Assembly (NCBI GenBank): GCA_011390535.1
Contig: JAABSF010000023.1
Span: 1-13,531 of the forward strand
Length of the DNA stretch: 13,531 nucleotides
Source of the DNA: Deltaproteobacteria bacterium
GTDB taxonomy: Bacteria; Myxococcota_A; Polyangia; HGW-17; SLPX01
Direction: 5' to 3'
A program made the position numbers and the translations under genes. The number at the start of each line of letters is the position of its first letter. Position 1 is the first letter of the stretch. Below the pieces are notes generated by a model. The model worked only from the letters and a program-made list of their open reading frames with translations. It searched no databases and was not told the origin of the DNA. Below are positions 7,034-13,531 of this stretch, in pieces.

Positions 7034-7288
7034 ATGGCACATAAAAAGGGACAAGGAAGCTCTAGAAACGGGCGTGACAGCAACGCACAAAGGCGAGGCA
7101 TAAAAAAATACGCCGGACAAAAAGTAATCCCTGGAAACATCATTGTTCGTCAATTAGGGACAAAAATTCATCCTGGAGAAAACGTTGGAATGGGCAAAGA
7201 TTACACAATCTTTGCAAAGAAGGAAGGTGTAGTATCATATGGCAGGGGTGGAGGGCGCAAAATAAGGGTTTCTGTTCTGCCGGGCTAA
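7034..7288 (+). CDS. rpmA: 50S ribosomal protein L27
   Basis: 84 aa. It begins MAHKKGQGSSRNGRDS, the canonical L27 N-terminal arm that reaches the peptidyl-transferase centre. There is no extra cleaved leader of the type found in Firmicutes. It continues with the family's Gly/Arg-rich core (GTKIHPGENVGMGKDYTIFA) and ends near the expected length. AAGGAG (7020-7025) lies eight bases before the ATG. It follows rplU by 60 bp and is probably co-transcribed with it. Confidence 0.97.
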   Translation: MAHKKGQGSSRNGRDSNAQRRGIKKYAGQKVIPGNIIVRQLGTKIHPGENVGMGKDYTIFAKKEGVVSYGRGGGRKIRVSVLPG

Positions 7289-7463
7289 GAAGCTGTTATT
7301 ACATCCTTGCTTTTGGTTCCTTTTTCGTATGCTTTGTTAATAAGCTACGTGGATTGATCTCTCATCATTTCTTTGCGCCTGATCCGGGTGAAGGTAAAAA
7401 TTACTCGACCTTTATTGTTTTTCGGTGCTCTCGTGTGTGTAAAAAACTCGAGTGATGGTCTCG

Positions 7464-7472
7464 TGTGATAAT
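7464..7472 (+). promoter_or_regulatory. Possible extended -10 promoter for obgE
   Basis: TGTGATAAT (7464-7472) fits an extended -10 (TG-N-GATAAT), but the expected -35 position is only A-rich with no TTGACA-like hexamer. It lies in the 265-bp rpmA-obgE gap, about 80 bases before the obgE start. That gap contains no gene that I can see and no clear terminator. It also holds a short direct repeat, TCTCGTGTG, at 7429 and 7459. Confidence 0.3.
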
Positions 7473-7540
7473 GACTTCGGGATTCGCAAGTCGGTTCATC
7501 CAGTCTCGGCCCCGGGAGTTTCTTTATGAGTTAACCCTGT

Positions 7541-7544
7541 GGAG
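7541..7544 (+). promoter_or_regulatory. Ribosome site that sets the obgE GTG start
   Basis: GGAG ends nine bases before GTG 7554. The upstream GTG at 7539 overlaps this site and has no ribosome site of its own. Confidence 0.55.
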
Positions 7545-7553
7545 AAAAGTATT

Positions 7554-8576
7554 GTGAAGTTCATTGATGAGGCTGTAATTGTGGTCGAAGCTGGCGACGG
7601 CGGAGATGGATGCACTGCTTTCCGCAGAGAAGCTCACGTGCCGAGGGGTGGGCCGTCGGGTGGAGACGGAGGGAGATCTGTGATTTTAAAAGCAGATGCG
7701 CAGATGGACACCTTGTTGGACCATACATACAAGAGGCGGTATAAGGCAAAAAGGGGAGGGCACGGCAGCGGACAAAACCGTACCGGCGCCGGAGGGGAAG
7801 ATCTCATAATACCCGTACCGGTGGGTACCCAAGTTATTGATGTCGAAACAGGAGATCTGCTGGCGGATTTGACGGAACCGAATCAAGAAATTGTAGCTGC
7901 CCATGGGGGAAGGGGTGGCTTTGGGAACGCCCGTTTTGCAACACCTACAAACCGTACGCCGCGGCGGTCTGATCCCGGTGCGCCGGGAGAGCAGAGACAA
8001 ATAAAATTGGTTCTAAAGCTGATGGCGGAAGTGGGTTTGGTAGGGATGCCCAATGTAGGGAAATCCACCTTCTTGTCCGTCATTTCAAGAGCCCGTCCCA
8101 AAATTGCCGATTATCCTTTTACTACTTTGAATCCGCACTTGGGCATAGCGGATCTCACCGACGGGAGAGCGCTCTGCGTGGCGGATATTCCTGGCTTGGT
8201 CCAGGGCGCTAGTGAAGGCCGGGGGTTGGGGATAAGATTTCTTAAACATCTTGAAAGGACGAAGGTTTTTTTGCATTTGGTGTCGGTTTTTCCGGAAGAA
8301 GAAAGGGATCCGGTAGAGGATTGGCTGATTTTGAAAAATGAGCTGAAAAACTACCCGGGAAATCTTGATGAGAGGCCTGAGTTAGTGGTGATGACTAAAA
8401 CGGATCTCCCCTATGTTCGTGAGGCCCTTGAAGATGTTGAGAAGAGATTTGCAGAAAAGGGTGTAAAGCTCATGTCTATGTCCGCAGTTCTCCGTAAAGG
8501 GGTGCGAGAGATCTTGGAAGAATTGTATGACGTAGTTTCCAATGAGCGTAGTTCCATGAAGGGGAGATCAGCCTAA
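7554..8576 (+). CDS. obgE: GTPase Obg/CgtA (ribosome assembly)
   Basis: 340 aa from a GTG start, giving the family-typical beginning (M)KFIDEAVI. The N-terminal glycine-rich Obg fold (about 1-155) carries GGPSGGDGG and the RGGHGSGQNRTGAGGED segment. The G domain follows, with G1 GMPNVGKS (164-171), G2 TT (190-191), G3 DIPGL (211-215), G4 TKTD (281-284) and a G5 SMSA-like motif (308-311). G4 has T in place of the usual N of NKxD, a substitution I believe occurs in some Obg lineages. The optional C-terminal OCT domain is absent. Obg binds the 50S subunit late in assembly and responds to guanine nucleotide levels. It lies downstream of rplU and rpmA in the standard order, but with a 265-bp gap. 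Confidence 0.95.
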   Translation: MKFIDEAVIVVEAGDGGDGCTAFRREAHVPRGGPSGGDGGRSVILKADAQMDTLLDHTYKRRYKAKRGGHGSGQNRTGAGGEDLIIPVPVGTQVIDVETGDLLADLTEPNQEIVAAHGGRGGFGNARFATPTNRTPRRSDPGAPGEQRQIKLVLKLMAEVGLVGMPNVGKSTFLSVISRARPKIADYPFTTLNPHLGIADLTDGRALCVADIPGLVQGASEGRGLGIRFLKHLERTKVFLHLVSVFPEEERDPVEDWLILKNELKNYPGNLDERPELVVMTKTDLPYVREALEDVEKRFAEKGVKLMSMSAVLRKGVREILEELYDVVSNERSSMKGRSA

Positions 8577-8597
8577 ACAAGAGGCTGCGTAGGATTT

Positions 8598-8617
8598 GAG
8601 CCTGCTTCGAGCCTGCT
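8598..8617 (+). repeat. Two-copy tandem repeat after obgE
   Basis: GAGCCTGCT occurs at 8598-8606 and again at 8609-8617 (11-base period). A possible outer pairing ACAAG (8577-8581 region) with CTTGT (8622-8626) would enclose it. The function is unknown; it may be chance. Confidence 0.4.
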
Positions 8618-8624
8618 GCGACTT

Positions 8625-8927
8625 GTGGCCTGTCCTGATGATTGGCCGGACATGGATGATGTAAAAATAATAGAGCAGATGGGGGATCGGCCCGGCTTGG
8701 GGTTTTTCCGGGGATCTAATGTTTCGCACAAGGAGCAAAATGGAAGATGGAACGAACTATTCTTGAGCGCAGTGACCCAACTTAGAGCAAATTACAAAAC
8801 GTTCATGCCTGTTTTTTGGGTAATCTTTCATGAAAAAAGCAAAGCTGCTTATTCGGCCGGTATGTTTATAAAAAGTGATGGGTCCTTTTCTAGTTTGGAA
8901 GAAATCAATGCTTTTTTGGTGTCTTGA
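8625..8927 (+). CDS. Small conserved-looking protein of unknown function
   Basis: About 100 aa from GTG 8625, or 91 aa from ATG 8652. Neither has a clear ribosome site, so the start is uncertain. The protein is acidic at the N-terminus (CPDDWPDMDDVKIIEQ). It has an aromatic, ordered-looking core (GLGFFRGS, RWNELF, TFMPVFWVIFHE, AYSAGMFIKSDGSF) and ends in a helix (LEEINAFLVS). This looks like a genuine compact soluble alpha/beta protein rather than a random frame, with no signal peptide or membrane segment. It lies 48 bp after obgE in the same reading phase; the frame is open immediately after the obgE TAA. It is not the Obg OCT domain. I do not recognise the family. Confidence 0.6.
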   Translation: MACPDDWPDMDDVKIIEQMGDRPGLGFFRGSNVSHKEQNGRWNELFLSAVTQLRANYKTFMPVFWVIFHEKSKAAYSAGMFIKSDGSFSSLEEINAFLVS

Positions 8928-9227
8928 CCATCCCCATAGTATAGGCTAATCATAAATGAGCTAGGAGATGCCATGTTTTATATGGACCGTTTAGCGTGAG
9001 TGAGTCTCTAAGAGACTTGTGAGCATTGGTGCTCCTGGTTGAAAAATTTGTTTTTTTTATTTAAATAGACCCCGGCTTGGGGGTTTAGCAAAAAAAGTGG
9101 GCCCGGAAAGTCAAAAAGTTTTGTTTCAAGTGATTCAGTGGGGTGTGATGTTTGAAAGGTTTCCCCGTTGGATTGATTGGGCAATGCTTAGATTTGAAGC
9201 GGCTGTTATTGAAAGAGGGGTAAGTTC
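8928..9227. other. 300-bp non-coding gap
   Basis: No substantial gene seen. It contains an eight-codon open frame at 8973-8999 (MFYMDRLA) behind AGGAG (8963-8967), two hairpins (9003-9034), and a T-rich tract at 9046-9064. A C/G hairpin follows, AGACCCC (9066-9072) with GGGGTTT (9079-9085 region), and then a run of seven A. Promoter candidates for the downstream gene are weak; none stands out. Confidence 0.5.
9003..9060 (+). terminator. Possible terminator hairpins after the obgE-side unit
   Basis: A perfect palindrome with 7-bp arms, AGTCTCT and AGAGACT, around one base (9003-9017) is followed by GAGCA-TTGG-TGCTC (9021-9034). A T-rich tract with eight consecutive T begins only about 12 bases later. 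That distance is longer than in a classical intrinsic terminator, so the call is tentative. Confidence 0.35.
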
Positions 9228-10061
9228 ATGAAAAAGAAATTCTTAAGTGTTCTTTGTTTTGTTGCAACGGCTCTTCTCATCACCGGGTGGAATAACGGAG
9301 AGGTTGTGGCTCAGGATGCAGCCGGCGAAAAGGGGGTTAAACCAGGCGAACGCCCGGCTGGAGGAGAATCTGCAAAAGGGGAGCTCGGCGGTGTGCCTGA
9401 TGTTTCTACATCGGTGGCCGAGCCAAAGGAAGATGACGGAGGAGAAAAGCCTGCAGAAAAAAAGATACAAGATGAAAAGAGCCCTCAGACTTATGTAATG
9501 AGGCTACGCTCTCTTTCAGAAAGGATTTCAACCCTGAAAGAGAGGGTCTCTCAGACCAAGTATCGTCTCAGCTTGCTCAAGGAGGCTGTGCTTCATGGGA
9601 CCATCGCTGGGGCACAGCTTAAAGTGGTCCAAGAACACAAAATGGGTAGCTCCTTTCGGCTTGAAAGCATTCGTTATGCTTTGAACGGAAAAGGTATATA
9701 CGGCAAAGAGGGTATCGCAGACACAAAGTTGGCCAAAACAAAAAACCTGCCGATTTTTTCCGGTCCCATTCCTCCCGGTCCTCATGTGTTGACGGTAGAG
9801 CTTAAATGGCGTGGACATGGACATGGGGTCTTTTCTTATTTGAGGGGCTATAAATTCCGTGTTCTCTCAAGTCACTCCTTCAAGGCCACTGAGGGGACCG
9901 AGACGGTGATAAAGGTGAGAGCCTATGAGAAGGGTAATATGTCAACTCAGCTGAAAGACCGTCCGGCAGTGAAGTTTGTGAGGCAGACGAGGGTTGTGCA
10001 GCCTAAGCGTAAGGTTGAGGGGGCGGCTGAATCAGGTAAAGCTGAAGGCGCAAAGAAATGA
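9228..10061 (+). CDS. Exported protein with coiled coil and beta-rich domain (unknown function)
   Basis: 277 aa. An N-terminal signal peptide (MKKKFLSVLCFVATALLITG, likely cleaved near residue 29) is followed by a low-complexity Gly/Glu/Lys linker (30-85). A short heptad-rich coiled coil covers about 88-120, then a beta-rich domain about 123-235 with NGKGIYGKEG, FSGPIPPGPHVLTVEL, GHGHGVFSYLRGYKF and SSHSF. The tail is basic. The domain strongly resembles a deltaproteobacterial family that I recall being misnamed 'dihydrolipoamide acetyltransferase' in databases. No lipoyl or catalytic motif is present, so that name should not be used. The 'PPG.H.L.V' strand suggests an Ig/PEGA-like fold. It is periplasmic by inference. 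AGAGGGG (9214-9220) lies seven bases before the ATG. It heads a three-gene operon with two TPR proteins and may be a structural subunit of an envelope complex. Confidence 0.75.
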   Translation: MKKKFLSVLCFVATALLITGWNNGEVVAQDAAGEKGVKPGERPAGGESAKGELGGVPDVSTSVAEPKEDDGGEKPAEKKIQDEKSPQTYVMRLRSLSERISTLKERVSQTKYRLSLLKEAVLHGTIAGAQLKVVQEHKMGSSFRLESIRYALNGKGIYGKEGIADTKLAKTKNLPIFSGPIPPGPHVLTVELKWRGHGHGVFSYLRGYKFRVLSSHSFKATEGTETVIKVRAYEKGNMSTQLKDRPAVKFVRQTRVVQPKRKVEGAAESGKAEGAKK

Positions 10062-10095
10062 ATGGACGAAAACGTCCCAGCATACGGGTTTGAAG

Positions 10096-12537
10096 ATGAA
10101 AAACAAAAACACGATGACGAGAATTTTCAGTTCTTTTACAAGCTGGGTTTTTCCTATGTCTTCGAGAATGGTCCACAAGATGCCAGGTTTTAAGCGCTTT
10201 TATAATCAAACAGGTTTTCAAATAAGAAGAGGCTTAAGTTTTGCTGTCGTGTGGTTTTTAACGCTGGGCTTGTTGGCAGGAGGATTCGCGCGTGCCAAAA
10301 GTTTGAGCGAGCTGGATAGGGAGGTGGTGAGGCTTAAGGAGCTCTTGTCACACTATCTAACAGTTTTGGAGGAGCCTCAACAAAAGAGCCGACGTTCTTT
10401 AATGAAGAGGTTTCTAGACGGCTTGGTTCTCTACGAAATGAAAGATTACGACAAGGCTTCAGTGATTTTTCTGGACTTGATAACGAACAATGAAAAATCC
10501 CAGCCGGCGCAGCAGGCTCGTTATTATCTTGCAGATTGTTTCTATCGCCGCAGAGAGTATCGTTCGGCCAAGCTGCACTATCAAAAAGTGGTGGAAAGAG
10601 GTCCATCGGAAGAGCATTATCAGAGCTCTTTGCAGCGGCTCTTGGATCTATCCTTGCGTACGGGGGATCATAGCCGGATTCATAAATTGATCGAGAGGAT
10701 TGAAGCGATTCCAAAGAGTCGGCGGGATTCTTCCATGGAGTACGTGTTGGGGAAGTATTATTATTCCAGGGGTTTGATGGATCGGGCGTTAAAGGTTTTC
10801 GGTTCTATTCCAATTTCAAGTGAATATGGCGATCAGGCTCAGTATTTTTCCGGTGTCATCAAAATTAAGAGCAAAGATCTAAAAGAAGCGGAAAAAATAT
10901 TTGATGAAGGTCTAAAGAGATTAGAAGGAAGGGCGTCCAAAGAAAAGCCCCTAAAAGGGAAAGATGCTAGGTTGCGCGATCTATATGTGATGGCCCTGGC
11001 ACGCTTGGAATACCATGAAGATAACCCGGATGGTGCGATAGAGTATTACAAGAAAATCTCCAGAAGATCGGAACAATTCGAACATGCACTCTATGAGCTT
11101 GCTTGGGCTTATTTGAAGGCGTGGGAGTTTTATAGGGCAATTAAGAGTCTTGAGCTCTTGGCTCTGGCCAACCCCGACTCGGAACATGTCGCCGAGAGCC
11201 GGATTCTAGTGGGAAACCTCAAAATTCTCGCGAAACAATTCGGTGATGCGCGAAAGCTCTTTAAGCAAACAGCAGATGAGTATCGTCCTATCTATCATAA
11301 GGTAAGGCTTCTACACAAAGAGAACTGGTCGGCTGAAAAATTTGTGCGGCTTCTCACAGATCAGGTGACAGATGCCCTGGATACAAATGTGAGGATCCCT
11401 GAAAAAACAATTACAGCGATGAAGCGTCAGCCGAATATAAAGAGGGCTATTATTACGTTGGAAGATATGGAAGCTGTCCGTAAGTCGATAAAGCAGAGTG
11501 AAAGGATGATCAAGAGGGTGGAACAGAAGATTGGGGAGACAGGGAGCATTGCCGCTTTTCCCCAGCTGGCACGGGCTCGGGCGCGAGCATCCGAGGTTGA
11601 GACGCAGCTGGCAAAGCTTCAGGCCGAGATAAGCGCAAAGCTGAAAAAATCCGTGAGATCTGCTGTGAATCAACAAGAGCAAGCCGAGCTGAATCGTTTG
11701 GAAGACGAGAGAAGGAAGTTAAGGGAAATCATCGATGAGATGCCCTCGACGAGTGAGGATTTCGAGCAAAGGGTTCGCAAAATACGTAAGCTCTATGATG
11801 CCCGCGAAAAGAATCTACATAAACTTACTGTAGCGATCCAGGGGCTTCAAGCTCAGCTTGTGGCAATAAAGAGTTATTTTTCTTCAACGGCCGGGACTCA
11901 GAAGCTGGAGCCGGAGGTCGTGCAAAAGAAAATCAGGGCGTTGACGAAAGAAATTGAAGAGTTGCAGGCCGAAGCACGGGCTATTCGGTCGAGAGTCGCC
12001 GACGGCAGGAGCTCTGCCGGAATGGATGATGAGACGTTGGCGCATGAGCGACGGGTGCGATCAAGATATAAACGTTTGCTCGAAGAACAAAAGAAGATCG
12101 TCAGCAACGCAAAGGCCAGGATGGATGCCGGTGGTCGGTCGGACGTGGCGCGAATCGAGGCGGTGATGAGCAGGGCGGACAGTGTCAGAGATAATTTGAA
12201 AAAATATAACGAGCGTATAGACAAGAACTTAGCGCATAAACTTGGTCGTACGCTGCGGGTGCTCGCAGAAGAAAAGAAAAATGTCGAAGAATATCGGGCA
12301 CTTTTAGACTCATATAGACCTGAGGGTGAAGAGGTCGTTGGTGGTGTAGCCCAAGAGAACCTATACGGAATCACTCAAAACCTGTATGACCTTTTGATAA
12401 AGGCGGATGTAGGTATTTTAGATGTGTCTTGGGCGATTAAGAACGTTCAGTCGACTAAATGGGCTCAGTTCACCGTTGAGCAGAGTAAGAAGCTCCAGGC
12501 TCTAGAGAGAAGATTCGAGGAGGTGAGGGGGAGATGA
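10096..12537 (+). CDS. Exported TPR plus long coiled-coil protein
   Basis: 813 aa from ATG 10096. The frame is open further upstream to 9994 but would overlap the previous gene. Later ATGs at 10156 and 10168 are also possible, and no start has a clear ribosome site. A hydrophobic signal or anchor segment lies at about 47-63, ending GGFARAKS, a plausible signal-peptidase site. Residues about 100-400 hold roughly six or seven degenerate TPR hairpins (for example AQQARYYLADCFYRRREYRSAKLHY spread over one unit, and LYELAWAYLKAWEFYRAI). Residues about 450-740 are rich in Glu, Lys, Arg, Gln and Ala in heptad-like order, a long coiled coil. A short conserved-looking end contains KADVGILDVSWAIKN. Periplasmic scaffold role inferred. 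It begins 34 bp after the preceding gene and overlaps the next by four bases. Function unknown. Confidence 0.78.
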   Translation: MKNKNTMTRIFSSFTSWVFPMSSRMVHKMPGFKRFYNQTGFQIRRGLSFAVVWFLTLGLLAGGFARAKSLSELDREVVRLKELLSHYLTVLEEPQQKSRRSLMKRFLDGLVLYEMKDYDKASVIFLDLITNNEKSQPAQQARYYLADCFYRRREYRSAKLHYQKVVERGPSEEHYQSSLQRLLDLSLRTGDHSRIHKLIERIEAIPKSRRDSSMEYVLGKYYYSRGLMDRALKVFGSIPISSEYGDQAQYFSGVIKIKSKDLKEAEKIFDEGLKRLEGRASKEKPLKGKDARLRDLYVMALARLEYHEDNPDGAIEYYKKISRRSEQFEHALYELAWAYLKAWEFYRAIKSLELLALANPDSEHVAESRILVGNLKILAKQFGDARKLFKQTADEYRPIYHKVRLLHKENWSAEKFVRLLTDQVTDALDTNVRIPEKTITAMKRQPNIKRAIITLEDMEAVRKSIKQSERMIKRVEQKIGETGSIAAFPQLARARARASEVETQLAKLQAEISAKLKKSVRSAVNQQEQAELNRLEDERRKLREIIDEMPSTSEDFEQRVRKIRKLYDAREKNLHKLTVAIQGLQAQLVAIKSYFSSTAGTQKLEPEVVQKKIRALTKEIEELQAEARAIRSRVADGRSSAGMDDETLAHERRVRSRYKRLLEEQKKIVSNAKARMDAGGRSDVARIEAVMSRADSVRDNLKKYNERIDKNLAHKLGRTLRVLAEEKKNVEEYRALLDSYRPEGEEVVGGVAQENLYGITQNLYDLLIKADVGILDVSWAIKNVQSTKWAQFTVEQSKKLQALERRFEEVRGR
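12518..12526 (+). promoter_or_regulatory. Near-perfect Shine-Dalgarno setting an ATGA-coupled start
   Basis: AGGAGGTGA matches the full anti-Shine-Dalgarno complement and lies seven bases before ATG 12534. That ATG overlaps the upstream TGA (ATGA), indicating translational coupling of the two TPR genes. Confidence 0.75.
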
Positions 12538-13531
12538 TATACAAAAACCCGCCTCAGGGAGAAAAGAATATAATTATGAAAGATTATGGTTCCAAAGTGG
12601 TGAAGCTTGCGGCCACTTTTTTACTATTGGGGCTCTTTTTGGTTTTGCCCGGTTCAGCGGGAGCGGACGAGGTCTTTCCGGATCTTCGCAAAGATCCATA
12701 TTCGGAAGAAGAGCTGAAAGAGTTGGAAAAGCTGAAAAAATTTGAAAACCTGTATCGATGGGGTTCATCTGTTTATAAATCCGTATCCAGGCAGGTCATC
12801 GAGCGGGCATATTTGAATGAAAAAGACAAAATTCTAAAAGGGACCCGAGAAGATATAACGGAATCCCGTAAGAACACCGAAGTTCGTCGAATGGAGGCCA
12901 TCAAAGAGTTTGAGGCATGGATAAAACGCCACCCGGATGACAAGAGATGGACACCGGATATTCTTTTCCGACTTGCTGAACTTTATTACGAGAAGGCCAC
13001 CGTAGATTTTCAATACGCGCAGGTTAACTATCAAGATGCCGTACTTCAGCTACGCAGGCGTTCGGCAGAGCTTGGGCGTGATTTGCCGGAGCCGCCGGAA
13101 CCTCAGATCGATTATTCAATATCCATTTCGTATTATCGCCGATTGATACGCGAGTATCCTACTTATGAGAACATGGACGTAGTTCATTACCTTTTGGGCT
13201 ATTGTTTAAGGGAGATGGCCAAGCAAGCAGAGCAGTTTGTAGATCTTGATGAAGAGATGTCCTCGGACGGAGTGGCATCTGAAGCGATGATTTATTCTCA
13301 ACGTGCCAGACAGGCGTTTTTGGCATTGGTCTGCTCGGATAAATACAAGGCACTCGAAGAGTTTACTCCTCCGGCTGCCCCTGAAGGTGTTCTCGAAGGT
13401 TCAGAAGAAGCGAGTGGTTCTGTTGATCCCGGTCTCACTGTTGAAAGCTTCGATCCTTACAAGGATTGCACTCCAATCGTTGATTTGAACCGACACAAAG
13501 GCGGAGATCTGCAGAGGCGAAAAGCGCTCTT
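12534..13531 (+). CDS. Exported TPR protein (3' partial)
   Basis: Open to the window end: 332 codons seen, stop not reached. The start at 12534 is supported by the ideal ribosome site; ATG 12576 would give a shorter, more classical signal peptide (MKDYGSKVVKLAATFLLLGL). The hydrophobic stretch ends at PGSAGADE, a likely cleavage point. The mature part starts with a charged helical region, then TPR-like units: EAWIKRHPDDKRWTPDILFR with LAELYYEKA, and YRRLIREYPTYENMDVVHYL with LGYCLREM. A later unit reads ARQAFLALVCSDKY. An acidic, Pro/Gly-rich insert follows near the window end. The combination matches large TPR proteins I know from myxobacterial genomes, whose roles are mostly unassigned. Periplasmic partner of the preceding coiled-coil protein is inferred from coupling. 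Confidence 0.8.
   Translation, partial: MIYKNPPQGEKNIIMKDYGSKVVKLAATFLLLGLFLVLPGSAGADEVFPDLRKDPYSEEELKELEKLKKFENLYRWGSSVYKSVSRQVIERAYLNEKDKILKGTREDITESRKNTEVRRMEAIKEFEAWIKRHPDDKRWTPDILFRLAELYYEKATVDFQYAQVNYQDAVLQLRRRSAELGRDLPEPPEPQIDYSISISYYRRLIREYPTYENMDVVHYLLGYCLREMAKQAEQFVDLDEEMSSDGVASEAMIYSQRARQAFLALVCSDKYKALEEFTPPAAPEGVLEGSEEASGSVDPGLTVESFDPYKDCTPIVDLNRHKGGDLQRRKAL

Noticed and set aside
7539..7553. Earlier GTG start for obgE
   Set aside because: It would add five residues before the conserved KFIDEA start and has no ribosome site; GGAG fits GTG 7554.
8577..8640. Possible tRNA or terminator in the post-obgE dyads
   Set aside because: No acceptor/anticodon/T-loop arrangement and no CCA; no T-run follows the stems.
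9066..9086. C/G hairpin AGACCCC/GGGGTTT as a plus-strand terminator
   Set aside because: The T tract precedes rather than follows it on the plus strand, and the minus-strand reading would terminate nothing that I can identify.
9994..10095. Upstream extension of the TPR/coiled-coil protein to an earlier ATG
   Set aside because: It would overlap the previous gene by 68 bases and add a polar stretch ahead of an already long signal region; ATG 10096 is preferred, although its ribosome site is also poor.
11898..12374. 158-codon minus-strand frame inside the TPR/coiled-coil gene
   Set aside because: It is antisense to a clear coding region and rich in Ser/Phe as expected for the complement of Glu/Lys-rich coiled coil; no ribosome site and no recognisable domain.

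Overview
The window looks like a chromosomal segment from a free-living bacterium of the broad 'deltaproteobacterial' group (Myxococcota or relatives). The FHA-domain protein with a cysteine-bounded tail, the Ig-like/TPR/TPR envelope cluster, and the particular radical SAM and small periplasmic protein families are types I associate with that group. Base composition is middling, not the high GC of classical myxobacteria, so I do not name a genus. I see no insertion sequence, phage gene, CRISPR array, tRNA or rRNA.

Layout. (1) Positions 2-1812 (+): the 3' end of a radical SAM/SPASM-like protein gene, then a DusB-type tRNA-dihydrouridine synthase 17 bp downstream. (2) Positions 1753-4037 (-): a membrane-anchored penicillin-binding transpeptidase followed by an M50-like integral-membrane metallopeptidase. 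The peptidase 3' end overlaps the dus 3' end by 60 bp, tail to tail. A good sigma70-type promoter sits upstream of the transpeptidase gene. (3) Positions 4038-4397: a 360-bp gap with that promoter, a terminator-like palindrome, and a foldable three-way-junction element, all best read on the minus strand. (4) Positions 4398-6290 (-): a two-FHA, single-pass membrane protein with a TPR-like, cysteine-bounded C-terminal half. Its promoter overlaps an inverted repeat. (5) Positions 6291-6661: an AT-rich divergent promoter region. (6) Positions 6662-8576 (+): rplU, rpmA and obgE, a classical conserved ribosomal/GTPase cluster. It is followed by a small uncharacterised gene (8625-8927). (7) Positions 8928-9227: a 300-bp gap with two hairpins and a T-rich tract. 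(8) Positions 9228-13531 (+): three tightly packed genes for exported proteins. They are a signal-peptide protein with a beta-rich domain, an 813-aa TPR plus coiled-coil protein, and a TPR protein that runs off the end and starts in an ATGA overlap behind a near-perfect Shine-Dalgarno.

The core housekeeping genes are ordinary. The less explained parts are the three-gene envelope module at the right end, the FHA membrane protein with paired cysteines outside the membrane, and the structured segment between the FHA and transpeptidase genes. Inferred theme: the FHA protein could link Ser/Thr phosphorylation in the cytoplasm to the envelope. The transpeptidase/peptidase pair and the TPR module also act at the envelope, but nothing in the sequence proves that these units work together.
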